A DNA stretch of 64,000 nucleotides from Diadophis punctatus similis (GCA_023053685.1 JALIGW010000002.1:163572534-163636533); one strand, 5' to 3'; shown: positions 11,459 through 23,198, numbered from the stretch's first letter. The notes: generated by a model not told the origin, from the letters alone. Numbers and translations are program-made.

Positions 11459-11460
11459 AG

Positions 11461-11512
11461 GAATGGAATGGAATCTGTAAGGGACCTTAGAGGTCTTCTA
11501 GTCTTTTAGCCT
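11461..11512 (-). mobile_element. Antisense CR1-type/SINE 3' tail remnant
   Basis: GGAATCTGTAAGGGACC..AGAGGTCTTCTAGTC is the reverse complement of the common CR1-type 3' end (GACTAGAAGACCTCCAAGGTCCC), as seen at 45001-45050. Only about 50 bp remain. It is the probable seed of the adjacent pentanucleotide array. Confidence 0.6.
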
Positions 11513-12084
11513 TTGTAGCTAGATAGTACTGAAATGTAATATTTTTCACTTCTGGGAAAATCTTTCATATAGCAATAAAATTGGAAGCTACTAAAGTACT
11601 CATTTTAAATCAATGCACAAAATCCAGTCAAAGTCAGGCACTTTTAACTTCAACTTTCAATGGGAAAATTAGGCAAGTGTTCAAATTCAACTGAAGTAAT
11701 CAGACACATGGATGCAGCACTAGGCAGCAGCTTTCACGTATCTCCAACAGAAGTTACTTAGAATCCATGCAGGTCAAGAAAAGGACTGGTTAAACCTGAA
11801 TTTCTAATCAAGATGAGCTCAGGGTTGCCATATCTGGGCTGTGAAAATCTGAACAATCCATGAAAGATAACAAAGACTTAGAATTTTCTCCGCATCTTTG
11901 TTGCTGCATAGTGGCTCTCCAAATATATTAGCTGTATAAGATATATCTGATTAGGAACTTGTAGATCTTAGAAAAAATGAATTTACCCAAAGCAATTAAA
12001 AATTCTGGAGCTGTTTATATTGTGGAGTGTTATTGAACTGGAAGTTAGTAAGCAATACTGTATCTAACCCTACATGCCTTATGA

Positions 12085-12640
12085 CAGTGATGGCGAACCT
12101 TTTTTGGTTCGTGTGCCAAAGGGGGGGGGGAGTGTGTGGGGGTCACCCATAATTCCATGCGCTCCCCCGCATATGCGCGTGTGACCCCCCCCCCGCTCCC
12201 GGCACGCGATGGCACACCTGTTTTTCACTCACCTCAGGCTTCAGAGCATTTCTAGGAGTTTGGGGAGGGTGAAAATGGCCTGCCCCCCCCCAGAGGCCAT
12301 CCGGCTCTGAAAGGCTCTGAAGCCTGGGGGAGAGCAAAAAAATGGGACTTCAGGTCCAACCGAAGTTGGCAAATGGGCGGTTTCTGGCCACCAGAGGACC
12401 TCCTGGGGGGAGGCCATTTTCGCCCTCCCCAGGCTCCTAGAAAGGCTCTGGAGCTTGGGGAGAGCAAAAAAATGGGCCTTTCACACTCCCTCCAGCCTGT
12501 TTCCTGACTCCCAGTGGGCCCAGAAGGCCCAAAAATCAGCTGGCCGGTGCGCACATGCTCACCGGACTTGAGCTCATGTGCCCATCGATATGGATCCTCA
12601 TGCCACTTGTGGCACACGTGCCATAGGTTCGCCATCACTG
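12085..12640. mobile_element. Non-autonomous hAT element, CAGTGATGGCGAACC family
   Basis: The termini are CAGTGATGGCGAACC and its exact complement GGTTCGCCATCACTG. The 8-bp duplication CCTTATGA flanks both sides (12077-12084 and 12641-12648). The interior is GC-rich, with two copies of a block containing AGGCTCTG..GGGGAGAGCAAAAAAATGGG. There is no transposase. The open frame on the minus strand here is incidental. A sister copy is at 50350-51400. Confidence 0.93.
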
Positions 12641-12702
12641 CCTTATGACATGATTCCCTTGTTATGTTGCAATACCTAGCTAGCATTTCATTGCTTAATG
12701 AA

Positions 12703-12873
12703 ATGGTTCCCAACCTGTGGTCCATGAGCCTCTGGGGGGATCCATGAAGGCTTGAAGAAATGTTATGATTTGAAGTATTGAGTTAAGTATTGGGGGTCTG
12801 TGGTCATGCTCTGTGACCACAAAAGGTATTTAAAGGGAGTCCATGGTGAAGAAAAGGTGGAGAACCAGTGTCT
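12703..12873. mobile_element. Possible hAT-like MITE
   Basis: The ends TGGTTCCCAACCTGTGG and GGTGGAGAACCAGTG are imperfectly complementary and resemble the 'cagtggttctcaacc' hAT family. No clean target duplication is seen. Confidence 0.45.
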
Positions 12874-13793
12874 TAACATACTTGTATGACTCTATGCTGC
12901 AATGAGGTACAGCCATCAAGGTGCTTCATTATTTAAGGATAAAGAAAACATCTAATTCAAGTACAATGCACCCTACCCTTGCATGTAATTCCTATACTAC
13001 CTTTAAAGCTATAGCTGTGCTCACATGACGCCCTGAGATATAAAGTAGCCAATTACATTTTAGCTTAGCCTGGGGTAAAAAATCCCAGACTGTTTGATGT
13101 TTAAAATTCAGTGTGTTGTACAAACATGAAAATGGGTTAACAGAGTCAACTGTGATTAAATTCACTATGTGTGAGTCATGCTTAGATAGTAAGTTTGCTT
13201 AAAAACACAACAAATAACAATATTATACCAAATGTAAGCAAATACTCAAATCAGATCCAGATCAAGGATTTACCACGAGAAATGCAGTTGCTTTAGCCAA
13301 CTTCTATACCCTATTCAGATTCTCAGCCTATGCTGTTATCTCATTAATTATCAAATCAAACAAATTAATTTATAATTTTAGACAATGTAAATTGCAGAGC
13401 CCTTTTTCCTGCATTCTCAGATGGAACTGCAGAAGAGGAAAGAATGAACAATTCTACACTAATCTTTGTTCTGATCCCGATTTGGACATAGCTGATAATC
13501 ACATGTTCAAGTTATATGTAGTTGACCCTCAGCCTACCAGGCTAGTAATGGAAAGAATGCTCTAGAGACACAACACATTAAGTGTTGAAACCTGAATGCT
13601 GTAAGCACTGATATCACACGCACTGATGCACACACACCACACACACACAGACACACACGACACACACAGAGGAAAAGCTTAGCTGTCTAAAACATTAGAT
13701 ACCCTAGTTTAATCCAGTTAAGAGCTAATTCAAATACATGGCATAGTCTTGCCCATTGATGTTATTAATTCAAAATTTATATGCAAGGTAGTT

Positions 13794-14063
13794 AATAATA
13801 ATTTTTATTTACAGTCACAGACCAAAATACAAATGCAACAAAAACAAAACAAAAAAAGAAAAATACAGTCACAAACAATTAACACCAGAAGCCTTGGCTA
13901 AAGGGAATTACAATGTTCTCCTCTAATCGTTACAGCTCTTAAAATTTTTTTTGAAACCTGAAAAGTAATATAGGAGGAGTCATCTCCAGGCCTAGACAAT
14001 ATAAGGCCAAATTACTAGCATTAGAACCAGAGGGATCAATTCCAAGAAGAGACAATAATTTGT
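13794..14063 (-). mobile_element. Antisense non-LTR retroelement fragment with 13-bp target duplication
   Basis: ATGCAAGGTAGTT occurs at 13781-13793 and again at 14064-14076, immediately bordering a 270-bp insert. The insert begins (on +) AATAATAATTTTTATT, which read in reverse is an A/T-rich 3' tail, so it lies antisense. I do not recognise the family and see no coding sequence. Confidence 0.75.
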
Positions 14064-14202
14064 ATGCAAGGTAGTTGCATTTAGTGTATAACCTTGCTAA
14101 TAAGTACATTTATTTATTTATTATAGGCTGATATAGGATTGTTTTCAACAAACTATGCACTTTATATGTAGCATATTTTTTTACAATTATACTGTAGATA
14201 TT

Positions 14203-14440
14203 GGAGCTGAGGTGGCGCAGTGGTTAAAAGCAGCACTGCAATCTTCAGCTGATTGCTAGTTCAGCAGTTCAGCTGTTCAAATCTCACCAGGCTCAAGGTT
14301 GACTCAGCCTTCCATCCTTCTGAGGTCAGTAAAATGAGGACCCAGATTGTTGGGGGCAATATGCTGAACTCTGTAAACCGCTTAGAGAGGGCTGTAAAGC
14401 ACTATGAAGCGGTATATAAGTCTAAGTGCTATTGCTATTG
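14203..14440 (+). mobile_element. Sauria SINE (tRNA-derived)
   Basis: The element has a tRNA-like head (GGTGGCGCAGTGG), the conserved body (GGCTCAAGGTTGACTCAGCC, CAGATTGTTGGGGGCAATATG) and a BovB/RTE-like 3' end (AAGCGGTATATAAG) followed by GCTATTGCTATTG. It is nearly full length. This family is diagnostic of squamates. Confidence 0.93.
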
Positions 14441-15514
14441 TATAATTACTTGTGGGTCTTTCTCAAGCCCAAACATATGAACTGATTTTCAGATATTTAA
14501 ATATGTACCGGTAGTTTGTATTTAAAGAAGTAAAAAGTCTTCAGTGACTCTAGGCATATCTTTGGGCTATCTGCAGTCATTAATTACTCCATAATAGTGA
14601 AGTCATTAAACCCACCTCCCCAAGTCATGTTACACATGACAGCACCAAGAATGCAGTATTATTTGAGAAGATATTTTCCTTCTAATGTTGGCAAAATACC
14701 TTTTTAGACAGGACATCAACAGGATATTTTTCATGATGTTCTATGCATTCATTCTGTATGAAACACAAAGGCTTGCTCTGTTTATATTTTCCTGGGTGAA
14801 AAATACATATCCTGCAATGATGGTCTGTCAGTCATTCTGGAGTTTTTAGAACAACAGCATAAAGCTGCAAAGTGAAGGCACTATGTCTCTTTTTAAAGTT
14901 CTTAATGAATGAGCAGTTATAGAACAACTAGTCTGGCAGGTCCTGAAATCTAAGGTGATATTTATATTAAAAGAAGGAACGGAAAAGAACTAAAGACATG
15001 TTTATTTGTATCCATTAATATACTTCACCTTTTGAACTAGGACAAAATGCTTAATGCAAGCAATCAAATGTTTTCTCCTGGCATTTTCTTTATGCTATAT
15101 AATAAAAAGCAGTATGCACATTAAATAACTCTTTTACAGTATGCAGCAAAACTTGCCCAAACATAAGCACTTCCCCCACACTCTTTAATTTAATATGCCC
15201 CTTCTCAGTTACTTCTAGGCGGCTCTTTCCTAGGAAGTGAAAATACCCGTATCACCGTAAAAATTGTTACAGGAATCTGCGTATAAATAGATTTTCTTGT
15301 AGGAACTAAATAGCAATAATATTAGCTTTACACACATCCTGCTAGGTCCTTTTGCAACATCCTGCTAGTCTAGGCTCTTAATCAAGGAGGGATTGAGTGG
15401 GATACTCAACAAAGCAAGATAAGCTAAGATTGTATGTTGGTAAGAGTGAGTAACCCCTTTTCCTGTCAGCATAAAGCAGGAAAACCTACCTGGAAGATTC
15501 TGGTAGGGTTAGAC

Positions 15515-16000
15515 CAGTGGTTCTCAACCTTCCTAATGCTGCGACCCTTTAATACAGTTCCTCATGTTTGTGGTGACCCCAACCATAAAATAATAAAATA
15601 ATTAGGAAACTCGGGGGTGGGTTCTAACTTACCTCGCTGCTGGTTCGCTTCCTCCTGCACTGCATGGCCGCACCTCGTGGGTGCACCCGCGCTTTGCACG
15701 CGCACGCATGCGCAGTGCTAATTGTTTTTTAAATTGCAAAAAAAGCTGGAAACAAGATGGCGATGCATGCGCAGTGTCAGAAATTCGGCTTCTGCACATG
15801 CTCAGAAGTTCCCATGGTACAGATTCTTTTTTTGCAGTAGTCTATTTGCATGTGGGTGGACCCGCCTGGAGACGGATAGAGGAGCGGTGTCTCGGTTCCT
15901 AAGCCCATAGGAAATATGTGTTTTCTGATGGTCTTAGGCGACCCGTGAAAGGGTCGTTCGATCCCCAAAGAGGTCGCAATCCACAGGTTGAGAACCGCTG
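15515..16000. mobile_element. Composite hAT: CAGTGGTTCTCAACC element with foreign interior
   Basis: The termini are CAGTGGTTCTCAACC and GGTTGAGAACCGCTG. The 8-bp duplication GGTTAGAC flanks the element (15507-15514 and 16001-16008). From about 15613 the interior begins GGGTGGGTTCTAACTTACC and carries CGCATGCGCAG motifs, both typical of the separate CAGGGGTGG hAT family, so a second element appears to be embedded. The right end of the embedded part is not clear. A related short copy is at 60416-60603. Confidence 0.85.
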
Positions 16001-16752
16001 GGTTAGACAAAGCTTCTGCCTAAGCCCTATGGCTTGACATGTTCTGAAAATTGGCAAGGTCTGGGTACTTGAAACTGTGGCATGCACTTTGAATATTAAT
16101 GAGTGAATCATTAATTTCATGAGCAGCACCCATGTATTTGCACTATTGTGTTAATATGCCAATTTAAGATTCTTTTTCTCTGTACTTATCCAGACCAGCT
16201 TTGTTGCACTTATCCAGAGCAAGACTGTTGTTCTTACCATTTGTATCTATGCTGTGGGACTGTGGATTATTCCTCCATTCCTCCACAACTTTCAGCCATT
16301 TCAGGAAATTAAAACTGCATCCCTTGTTTGCACATACAGTTAAGCTTCTGCAGCAGATCAGTTAGAGGTTGCTTGGATAAGCTTCATTGCAGCTGGTCAG
16401 GCCTCCTACTGTAATTACACTCAGCAGTAACCAGAGGGGCTCCAATTACCACATTTCTACGCTGTTTTTATTTAATGCATTTTAGAATTGCTATTCCCTG
16501 AAAAGGACTGATTAAAACTCTCTCCATTAAAAAAAATACAAAAAGAAACTCTCTAGATGCTATAGTAGAATCCAGCAACGGCTCTTACTACAGCAGAAGT
16601 ACCTCCTCCTCACTCCTCCCCTCCCAAAAAAGACTGAGTTGACGGGTGTCAGTAACGTTCTCATTGCTATTTGTAAAAATTGATGATGTACTTGGAAAAG
16701 AAAGCAACCACCTTTCCAGGTTGTTACTGAGTAAAAATTACTGACCTGTAGT

Positions 16753-17097
16753 CAGGTGCGGGTTGCTCACTTACGGATACCGGTGCGCTGCACGCGCATC
16801 TCCACGTTTTGTGCGTGTGCGTGATTGCTATGCGGGTGTGCCCCCTCACGCGATTTTGCTTCTGCGCATGCGCGGAAGCAAAATCTCGGTGAAATCTCTC
16901 TCTCGCGCGCGTCCCCTCACAAGATTTCGGTGAGATTTTGCTTCCATGCAAAAAAGCCCAAAAATTCTTTAAAAAAGATGGCGCCGTGCGCGACGGACCG
17001 GCGAAGACGGCACCAGAGCGGTCATGCACAAATTGCGCAATCGGCCACTCCCTACCGGAGCTACACACCAGACCGCACCGGTAGGAACCCACCACTG
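16753..17097. mobile_element. Non-autonomous hAT element, CAGGGGTGG family
   Basis: The element starts CAGGTGCGGGTT and ends GGAACCCACCACTG. It is flanked by CCTGTAGT at 16745-16752 and 17098-17105. The interior contains TGCGCATGCGCG at 16863-16874, an exact match to the NRF-1 consensus. It has no transposase; open frames on both strands here are incidental. Confidence 0.92.
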
Positions 17098-17969
17098 CCT
17101 GTAGTCCGTGTACCAGTAATGTGCAGTCTGATTAACCCTTTGCAGGCGAAAAATATGGTGAAGTAGCTAAGGGGAATCAGGGAATTCTGCTTTTATTTTA
17201 TTCTCTGGCTTAGTTTTCACGTGGAGAAATAGGCATCACTTCTATCATGGCCAGGATGGCACCAGGGAGAGCTGGCAAGGGGATAAAACCACACATTCGT
17301 TTGCATGGAGCTAGTGAATGCCTAATAGAAGCCTGGCTCAAGGAAAGCAGTTTGGCAACGAGTTTGACTACAGATCTAATACACTGTTTCCACAGAACAC
17401 TTCACTTTGCCAACCCCAAATCCAGTCATAAAATTATATGACTGATAACCCTATTTGGGGAACATAAAGACCCATCAATTTTTACCAGAAAATGCCCAGT
17501 GTTCCAAAGTTTGTGCATCAGGAGAGTATTGGCAAGGCTTCATTCCATCAATAAACTTCTTCTGCAATGGCCTGCCAGGCAATCATAGACATGGCAAGGT
17601 TTGGCCACTGCTGCCATTCAAAGTGTAGCAGGAAATGTGTTCCCTACTCCCAGGTCTTTGAAATATGTTCGGTAATGGAGAGATTTCCTTTTAATTCAAA
17701 CACTTTTCCTTAGGGGAATAGATAGCCATATAAATTTGTTTAATAAATAAATAGTTGGTTTGATTGTGTTGCTGCCATGGAGTGAGGATTTTAATGTTGT
17801 TAGTCACTTGGAGTCACCTGTATGTGAGTTGGGAAACCATATAAACTTGTGTACTAAATATTCACAATATACAACTTCTTTATTATGTTTATGTTTGAAT
17901 GGCACATTTTGATGTTCTCACAACACATTGCACTGTACAGGGTTTAGCCACAGGAAAACTGAAGGTAGG

Positions 17970-19463
17970 AGGAGCAAATGAAAAGTAATGCCTCCAATGT
18001 TGTAGGTCACCAATAGATGGCAATACTGACATGTTAGAAGTTGTGATGTGTTCTTTAGCATCTGCTGTTTTCACTCAGTGGGAAGTTGCTGTGAGAAAAG
18101 ATTATCTTGCTATTTATTCATGAAATGGAATCTTGTATTAAATACTCAGTGTACTTTCATCATGATTGAATATTTGTCTGCTGAAAGAGCCCCTCCAATT
18201 GAAGTTCAGCAGCAAATGCAGATTGTTTATATTGATGACTGTGCTGACATGAGTACTGATAATTTGCCCTGGCCTTGAGGAAAGGGTGGATGGATTTCCC
18301 CCAATTCATATTTATTATGTGCTGTCTGGATTGTCATCTTACAATTATCTTGTATGGAAGGTATATTCTTTACTAAATTCTTAATAACTTGTTTTGTGGT
18401 GGTGGTGTGTTTTATTTTTAAATTTTGTGATCTGCCCAGAGTCGTTGGAGCTGTGTGGCATCAAAAACTGAACCAAATAAATGCATAAAGTGCATCATTG
18501 GGTCAAAAAATATACTGTAAATATGGTGAACTAGAAAGAGCTGATGTGGGTATCGTGCACAAAGTGGACAACTTGTGCCAGCAACTAAGTTTCAGATGAG
18601 AAAGTTTGATTAACTAATTAAGGACAATTGGCAGATCAGTCAAAGGAAAATGGCTGTCGAGCTTGACATTGGGGTCCAATTATTGATGTTCTTCAAAATC
18701 AGAAAGTTTGAGCAAGGTAGGTTCCTCACAGGCTGATGGTTGAGAAAGCTTTAAGAGTTGAAATTTGCCAGCAGTTGTTGTCTTGCTACAAGAATGAAAG
18801 TGAGGAATTTCTTCACAGCTTGATATCTGACAAAACATGGGGCTCATTATTATGACCCAGAAATGAATCATCAATCTATACAATATATATTATCAGAAAA
18901 TTTCACCTATGGAAAAAAAACTTCAAAAGTCAAGATCTGGCAAATGGGGCTATTCACGTGGATTTCCTTGAACCTACCACCACTATTAACTCATAGTGCT
19001 ACATTGCAACATTCAAAGCTTTGAAACAAACAGAATTTGGAAGCACACACACAAAAAATTTGCTGCAACATGACAACACTAGGTGTCACACCTCACCAGC
19101 CAAGAGACAATTGTGAAGTTGCATCTTATCATCTTATACCATCTGGCATGCAGTCCAAGATGGTGTCATACAACTATCTTTTCCAAAAATTTAAGGAACA
19201 CTTTTGTGGGCATGTGGTGACTCAGAGAGGTTGAGGAACCTATCAGGACGTGGTGGAAGAGAAAACATGTCGAGTTCTTTCATGATGGCTTTATCAAGCT
19301 TGCTTATCAGTGGCAGCAATGTATAGTAAACAGTGGTGATTATGTGAAGTAGATAATATAAGGTAACAAAATAGCTCATTTCAGGGATTATTTCCATTTC
19401 ATATATTACTATTTAAACTATACATGTTATGGTGGTTAAAAGCATTACTTTTCATTTGACTCC
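17970..19463 (+). pseudogene. Decayed mariner transposon with dead transposase
   Basis: The ends are complementary: GCAAATGAAAAGTAATGCCTCC on the left and GCATTACTTTTCATTTGACTCC on the right. The ~1.5-kb length is close to a full mariner. Transposase fragments on + include the catalytic-core phrase HDNTRCHTSPA (mariner DNARPHTS) near 19070 and HYYDPEMNHQS near 18855 (mariner HYDPETKQQS). Stops and frameshifts break the frame throughout, so the copy is inactive. Confidence 0.85.
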
Positions 19464-19581
19464 TATTGCAATCACTTAAAAAATGCCCTGATTATAAGAG
19501 TACTAATTGTAGTGTGAATACAATGTATCCAAATGTGAAATATTGCACCACTTTGTGAAAACCAAGAAAGGAAGGGGAAGC

Positions 19582-19890
19582 TATGTATTTGTATTTGTAT
19601 TTGTTTATTTGTCAAGCATATATGATTATAAGCAAAGTATAAACAGTAAAACATGACTGAATATATATGTAATAAGAATGAATAAGTAATATGTAACAAG
19701 CATGAATAAGAGTAAAAGAGGTAAGAATATATGTGTACATTAGGACAGGAATGGTAGGCACGATTGTGCGCTTATGCACGCCCCTTACCGACCTCTTAGG
19801 AATGGGGTGAGGTCGATGGTAGATAATCTGAGGTTGAAATTTTTGGGGTTTGGGTTGTGGGGGGGAAGCCCCTCTCATAAGCCTAGGTAT
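19582..19890 (-). mobile_element. Antisense LINE 3' end, family not identified
   Basis: A (TATTTG)n run opens the segment and reads in reverse as a 3' tail. GCACGCCCCTTACCGACCTC and GGAATGGGGTGAGGTCGA follow, which I recall as a recurrent reptile LINE tail but cannot name with confidence. It ends just before the hAT element at 19907. Confidence 0.5.
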
Positions 19891-19906
19891 GTAATATGGT
19901 TTTAAT

Positions 19907-20215
19907 CAGGGGAGGGTTCCGGTTACATTCGCTACCGGTGCGCATCGTGAGCATGCGCGGAAGTGAAATCGCATCCCACCATGCGATTTCACTTCTGTGT
20001 ATGCTCAGGATGACATTACAAGCCAAAACACAGCTGAGGAGCTTCTCAGCTGTGCTTCGTTGGATGAATAAAGGTCAGTATTCACACAAGGATGGGTGGG
20101 AGGGCTTTTTCCCGACAGCTCAGGACGCGGAGAAGGGCCAAAAAATGACATCATCGCTGGGCTCCTACCAGAGGTGCGCTCCGCACTGCACCGCACTGGT
20201 AGGAACCCACCACTG
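19907..20215. mobile_element. Non-autonomous hAT element, CAGGGGTGG family
   Basis: The ends are CAGGGGAGGGTTCC and GGAACCCACCACTG, with the perfect 8-bp duplication GTTTTAAT at 19899-19906 and 20216-20223. The interior contains GAGCATGCGCGG and no transposase. Confidence 0.92.
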
Positions 20216-21554
20216 GTTTTAATCCTCACTGGCTCATTGCTCCATCCACCCAGCACCACGTCTTAACTCATTATTTGTATAATGGGACAACATATATTTA
20301 GAAAGTACTGTGGAAGCAACACACAGAGAGCCTCATCTATAAATATCTATGTGCACAGAGATGTAAAGGTGATGCTGAAGCTGGGGAATCAAATAAAGCA
20401 GCCTTCTGCAGGATGGAAATTAACATTCTCGAGTCATATAACTTATGCTCCCCCTGCACCAGCCTTCTCTGCATCCTTCTCCTTTAGTGCTCCCACCTAC
20501 AGAAGAATAATCCATCAGCTTAAAAAAAAAAAAGCTGGATGCACCAGGCACCGTCCTGTAATTTCCCTTCAATAATAGATCACAAGAGGATTGGCTCAGT
20601 AGCCCTCTCCTACTCTTCCACCTCCTCATTAGCTTTACTACACTTGCTCCATTTAGAAACCAAGTGCAAATTAATGGAGCACTAATCATGTGCAGAAAAA
20701 ATATTAATAGCCTGGATCCCCTCCCCATCCACAGCCACTTTTCCTCATTTTCCTCATACTGATCTAGGAAGAAGAAAAAAACCCAGCCTGCACAATAAGG
20801 AATTAATAGGCTTATGAAGCCATTAAGTAGAGTATCCCAGGTGCTCCTGTTAAAAGAAACTAAGCTAGGAGTGAGCTATATATAGACAGATAAGGGAATT
20901 TCTTTTCTTTAAATTTGATTGAGTGAAAAAAAATTTTTTTGCAACAATTCCTAAAACAGCTGGGTTTATACAGTGATATATATAAGCATGTAATTACATA
21001 TACAGTGCAATAACATTATACTGTATATTCTCATTCAAGACCACTACATTGAGAGGAATTAAACCAAAATTCACCCAATCAGCTGAAGTCACACAGGACA
21101 GCTGCAATCAAGTTTGAAATATCCAGACACAGAAATATTTTAACTTGGTACTCAAAAGTAGACATGGTTAGCGCAAGTCAGATTTGCCCTTAGAGGCATG
21201 ATCTGAAGTCCGATCTCTATCAAGGAAGTCTGTCCTCTATTTTTCTAACCAAAGGCATCACCTGATGCTCTTAACAAAGAAGGAAGTTGATATAGCAAGC
21301 ACTTAATGGGTTTTGAAATAAAGGAGCACAGACCAAAATGCAAAATGTAAAATTCATGTGGCAATACTGGATCCAAAATTATATCTTAGAATGTGTACTT
21401 TCTTTACAAAGGACATGGAGCTCTGTTCAGAAAAAAAGATGTACACCAAGATCCTTATAAATTTCTTAGCCCCCATTTTATATTCCCTTCCAGTTTTCTA
21501 CACATCTCCCATGCCCTTGATGGAAATAGGCATCTCCACTCTATGATTCACTCT

Positions 21555-22725
21555 ACCTTTTTTTGCCATGATTATTAAGTGAAGCACTGCAGTTGTTAAG
21601 TGAATCATAACGTTAAGGAAATCCAGCTTCCCCTTATTGATTTTGCTTATTGGAAGCCATCTGGGAAGGCTGCCAAATGGTGATCACACGACCTTGGTTG
21701 CTGCAACCGTCATAAATACATGTCAGTTGCCAAGTGTCTGAATTTTGATATCGTGATCACAGGGAAGCTGCAATGGTTGAAAGTCTGAGAACCAGTCATA
21801 AGTAACTTTTTCAATGCCATTGTAACTTGAAAAGGTCACTACAACAAATGTCTGTTAAGCCAGGAATGGTCTTGTGATGTTTTACTTTACAACTGCACTG
21901 CTTAGCATCATAACATCTTACGGCTGTGGCTAGGGGTGCCTTTGCACAGGTTTGCCTGGTGCACCAGTTGCGACCTTATTTGGAGCAGGAGGCTTTACTC
22001 ACGGTCACTCATGCCCTTGTCACCTCTCGATTGGACTACTGTAACGTGCTCTACATGGGGCTACCCTTGAAAAGTATCCGGAGACTGCAACTGGTGCAAA
22101 ATGCGGCTGCGCGAGCTGTGGTGGGTGTCTCTAGATACACCCACGTAACACCCATACTCCGCCAGCTGCATTAGTTGCCCATTGGTCTCCGGGTGCAATT
22201 CAAGGTGTTGATTATCATCTTTAAAGCCCTACATGGCTTAGCACCAGGTTATCTCTGGGACCGCATCCTACCTCAAACATCCCTACGACTAGTTAGGTCC
22301 CACAGAGTCGGTCTCCTCCAGATCCCTTCAACCAAACAATGTCGGTTGGCGGGACCAAGGGGGAGAGCCTTTTCTGTGGGGGCTCCGGCTCTCTGGAACC
22401 AACTATCCCCAGAGATCCGAACCATTCCCACCTTGCTGGCCTTCCGGAAAGCCATTAAGACATGGCTCTTCCTGCAGGCGGGGTGATTGAGACCGTTGAA
22501 TATCTTGGTCTCCCCCATGTATGTATTGCTTGTGTTGTTTTATTTTTTAAAAATTGCTATTTTATTGTTTGTATTTTCTATTGTATTATAGCTGTTCTTG
22601 CACATGTTGTACGCCGCCCTGAGTCCCCAGGGAGTAGGGCGGCATATAAGAATCGCTAAATAAATAAATAAATAAATAGTCGCTGGTCCCAAGCTGCAGT
22701 TGTTAAGTGAGGACGACTTGCATTT
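21555..22725. repeat. 'tacaggtagtcctcgac' repeat split by a CR1 insertion
   Basis: Bases 21555-21905 match the copy at 40755-41146 (CACTGCAGTTGTTAAGTGAATC, CTTCCCCTTATTGATTTTGC, GTCATAAGTAACTTTTTCAATGCC). Matching sequence resumes at about 22680-22725 (GTTGTTAAGTGAGGACGACTTG). The CR1 element at 21918-22679 lies between, so this repeat is older than that CR1. Confidence 0.7.
21918..22679 (+). pseudogene. CR1-type LINE, 3' part of ORF2 plus 3' UTR
   Basis: The element is 5'-truncated. It encodes the C-terminal part of a CR1-like reverse transcriptase: SRLDYCNVLYMGLP, LQLVQNAAARAV, then LPIGLRVQFKVLIIIFKALHG, GRAFSVGAPALWNQLP-like, and FRKAIKTWLFLQAG. One in-frame TAG at 22172-22174 replaces the tryptophan of the usual LHWLP motif and splits the frame. 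The 3' UTR ends GTACGCCGCCCTGAGTCCC..ATATAAGAATCG with (AAATA)n. Few changes suggest recent activity of the family. Confidence 0.92.
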
Positions 22726-23024
22726 TTGCCCTTAGCAGCTTTCCTGCAGGGGTAATCAGCAACTCGGAATGGCTGTTTAACTCAATCAAGATTAAAGTAA
22801 ATACAGTTAACATGATTACTTCCCTTGTATTTAATCATTCTCTCTCCAACTCCTGTCACATTTGAAATTACAATTTGGTAGCATTTTTTGCATACATCCC
22901 AGGTTTTCAGGAGCTGAGTGCACTTTGGGATCCCAGAGTGACACACTTCTTAAAGGAAGGGGAAACCCGTGCTGCACTGCAGGCTCCCCTCTGTAACAGG
23001 GGGGGTCTCTTGATAATAGGGTAC

Positions 23025-23198
23025 CTGAAAGAGGTCAGAGTCGTCTGTGCTGTATTGACTGGATTCTGTTTCAGAGTGCTCACACCACCACTGGAACTCG
23101 CTGAAGCAATTGGCTGAGTCAAAGTCACTGGTATCCAGCGGAGACAAATCAATTTCTGGAAAATCAGAGTAAAGGTGCTCCTCACCAGAGACTTCGTA
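23025..23198 (-). CDS. PPARGC1B: PPARGC1B exon 2
   Basis: The exon is 174 bp, 58 codons, phase 0 at both ends. It encodes [20 protein letters not shown] then [11 protein letters not shown] and [16 protein letters not shown], matching mammalian GEEQLYADFPELDLSQL, DASDFDSATCF and QYSPDDSELFQ. The acceptor is CTTCATAG|TACGAA at 23199/23198 and the donor is TTTCAG|GTACCC at 23025/23024. It joins exon 3 as ..LFQ|IIDTEN. This is the first coding exon in the window; the start codon lies in exon 1, beyond the right edge. Confidence 0.94.

Larger units (their letters stand above)
10256..23024 (-). other. PPARGC1B: PPARGC1B intron 2
   Basis: This 12.8-kb intron joins exon 2 to exon 3. It holds a hairpin, a pentanucleotide array, five hAT-like copies, a mariner relic, a Sauria SINE, three LINE fragments and a CA array at 13619-13668, listed separately. 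The stretches 10760-11310, 12880-13780, 14450-15500, 16010-16740, 17110-17960 and 20225-21550 show no gene or element I can name. Confidence 0.85.

Noticed and set aside
12252..12725. 157-codon minus-strand open frame
   Set aside because: It spans the GC-rich interior of a non-coding hAT element and its flank; no domain was recognised.
20005..20259. Open frames on both strands near 20.0-20.2 kb
   Set aside because: They lie within a non-autonomous hAT element (19907-20215) and have no recognisable motifs.
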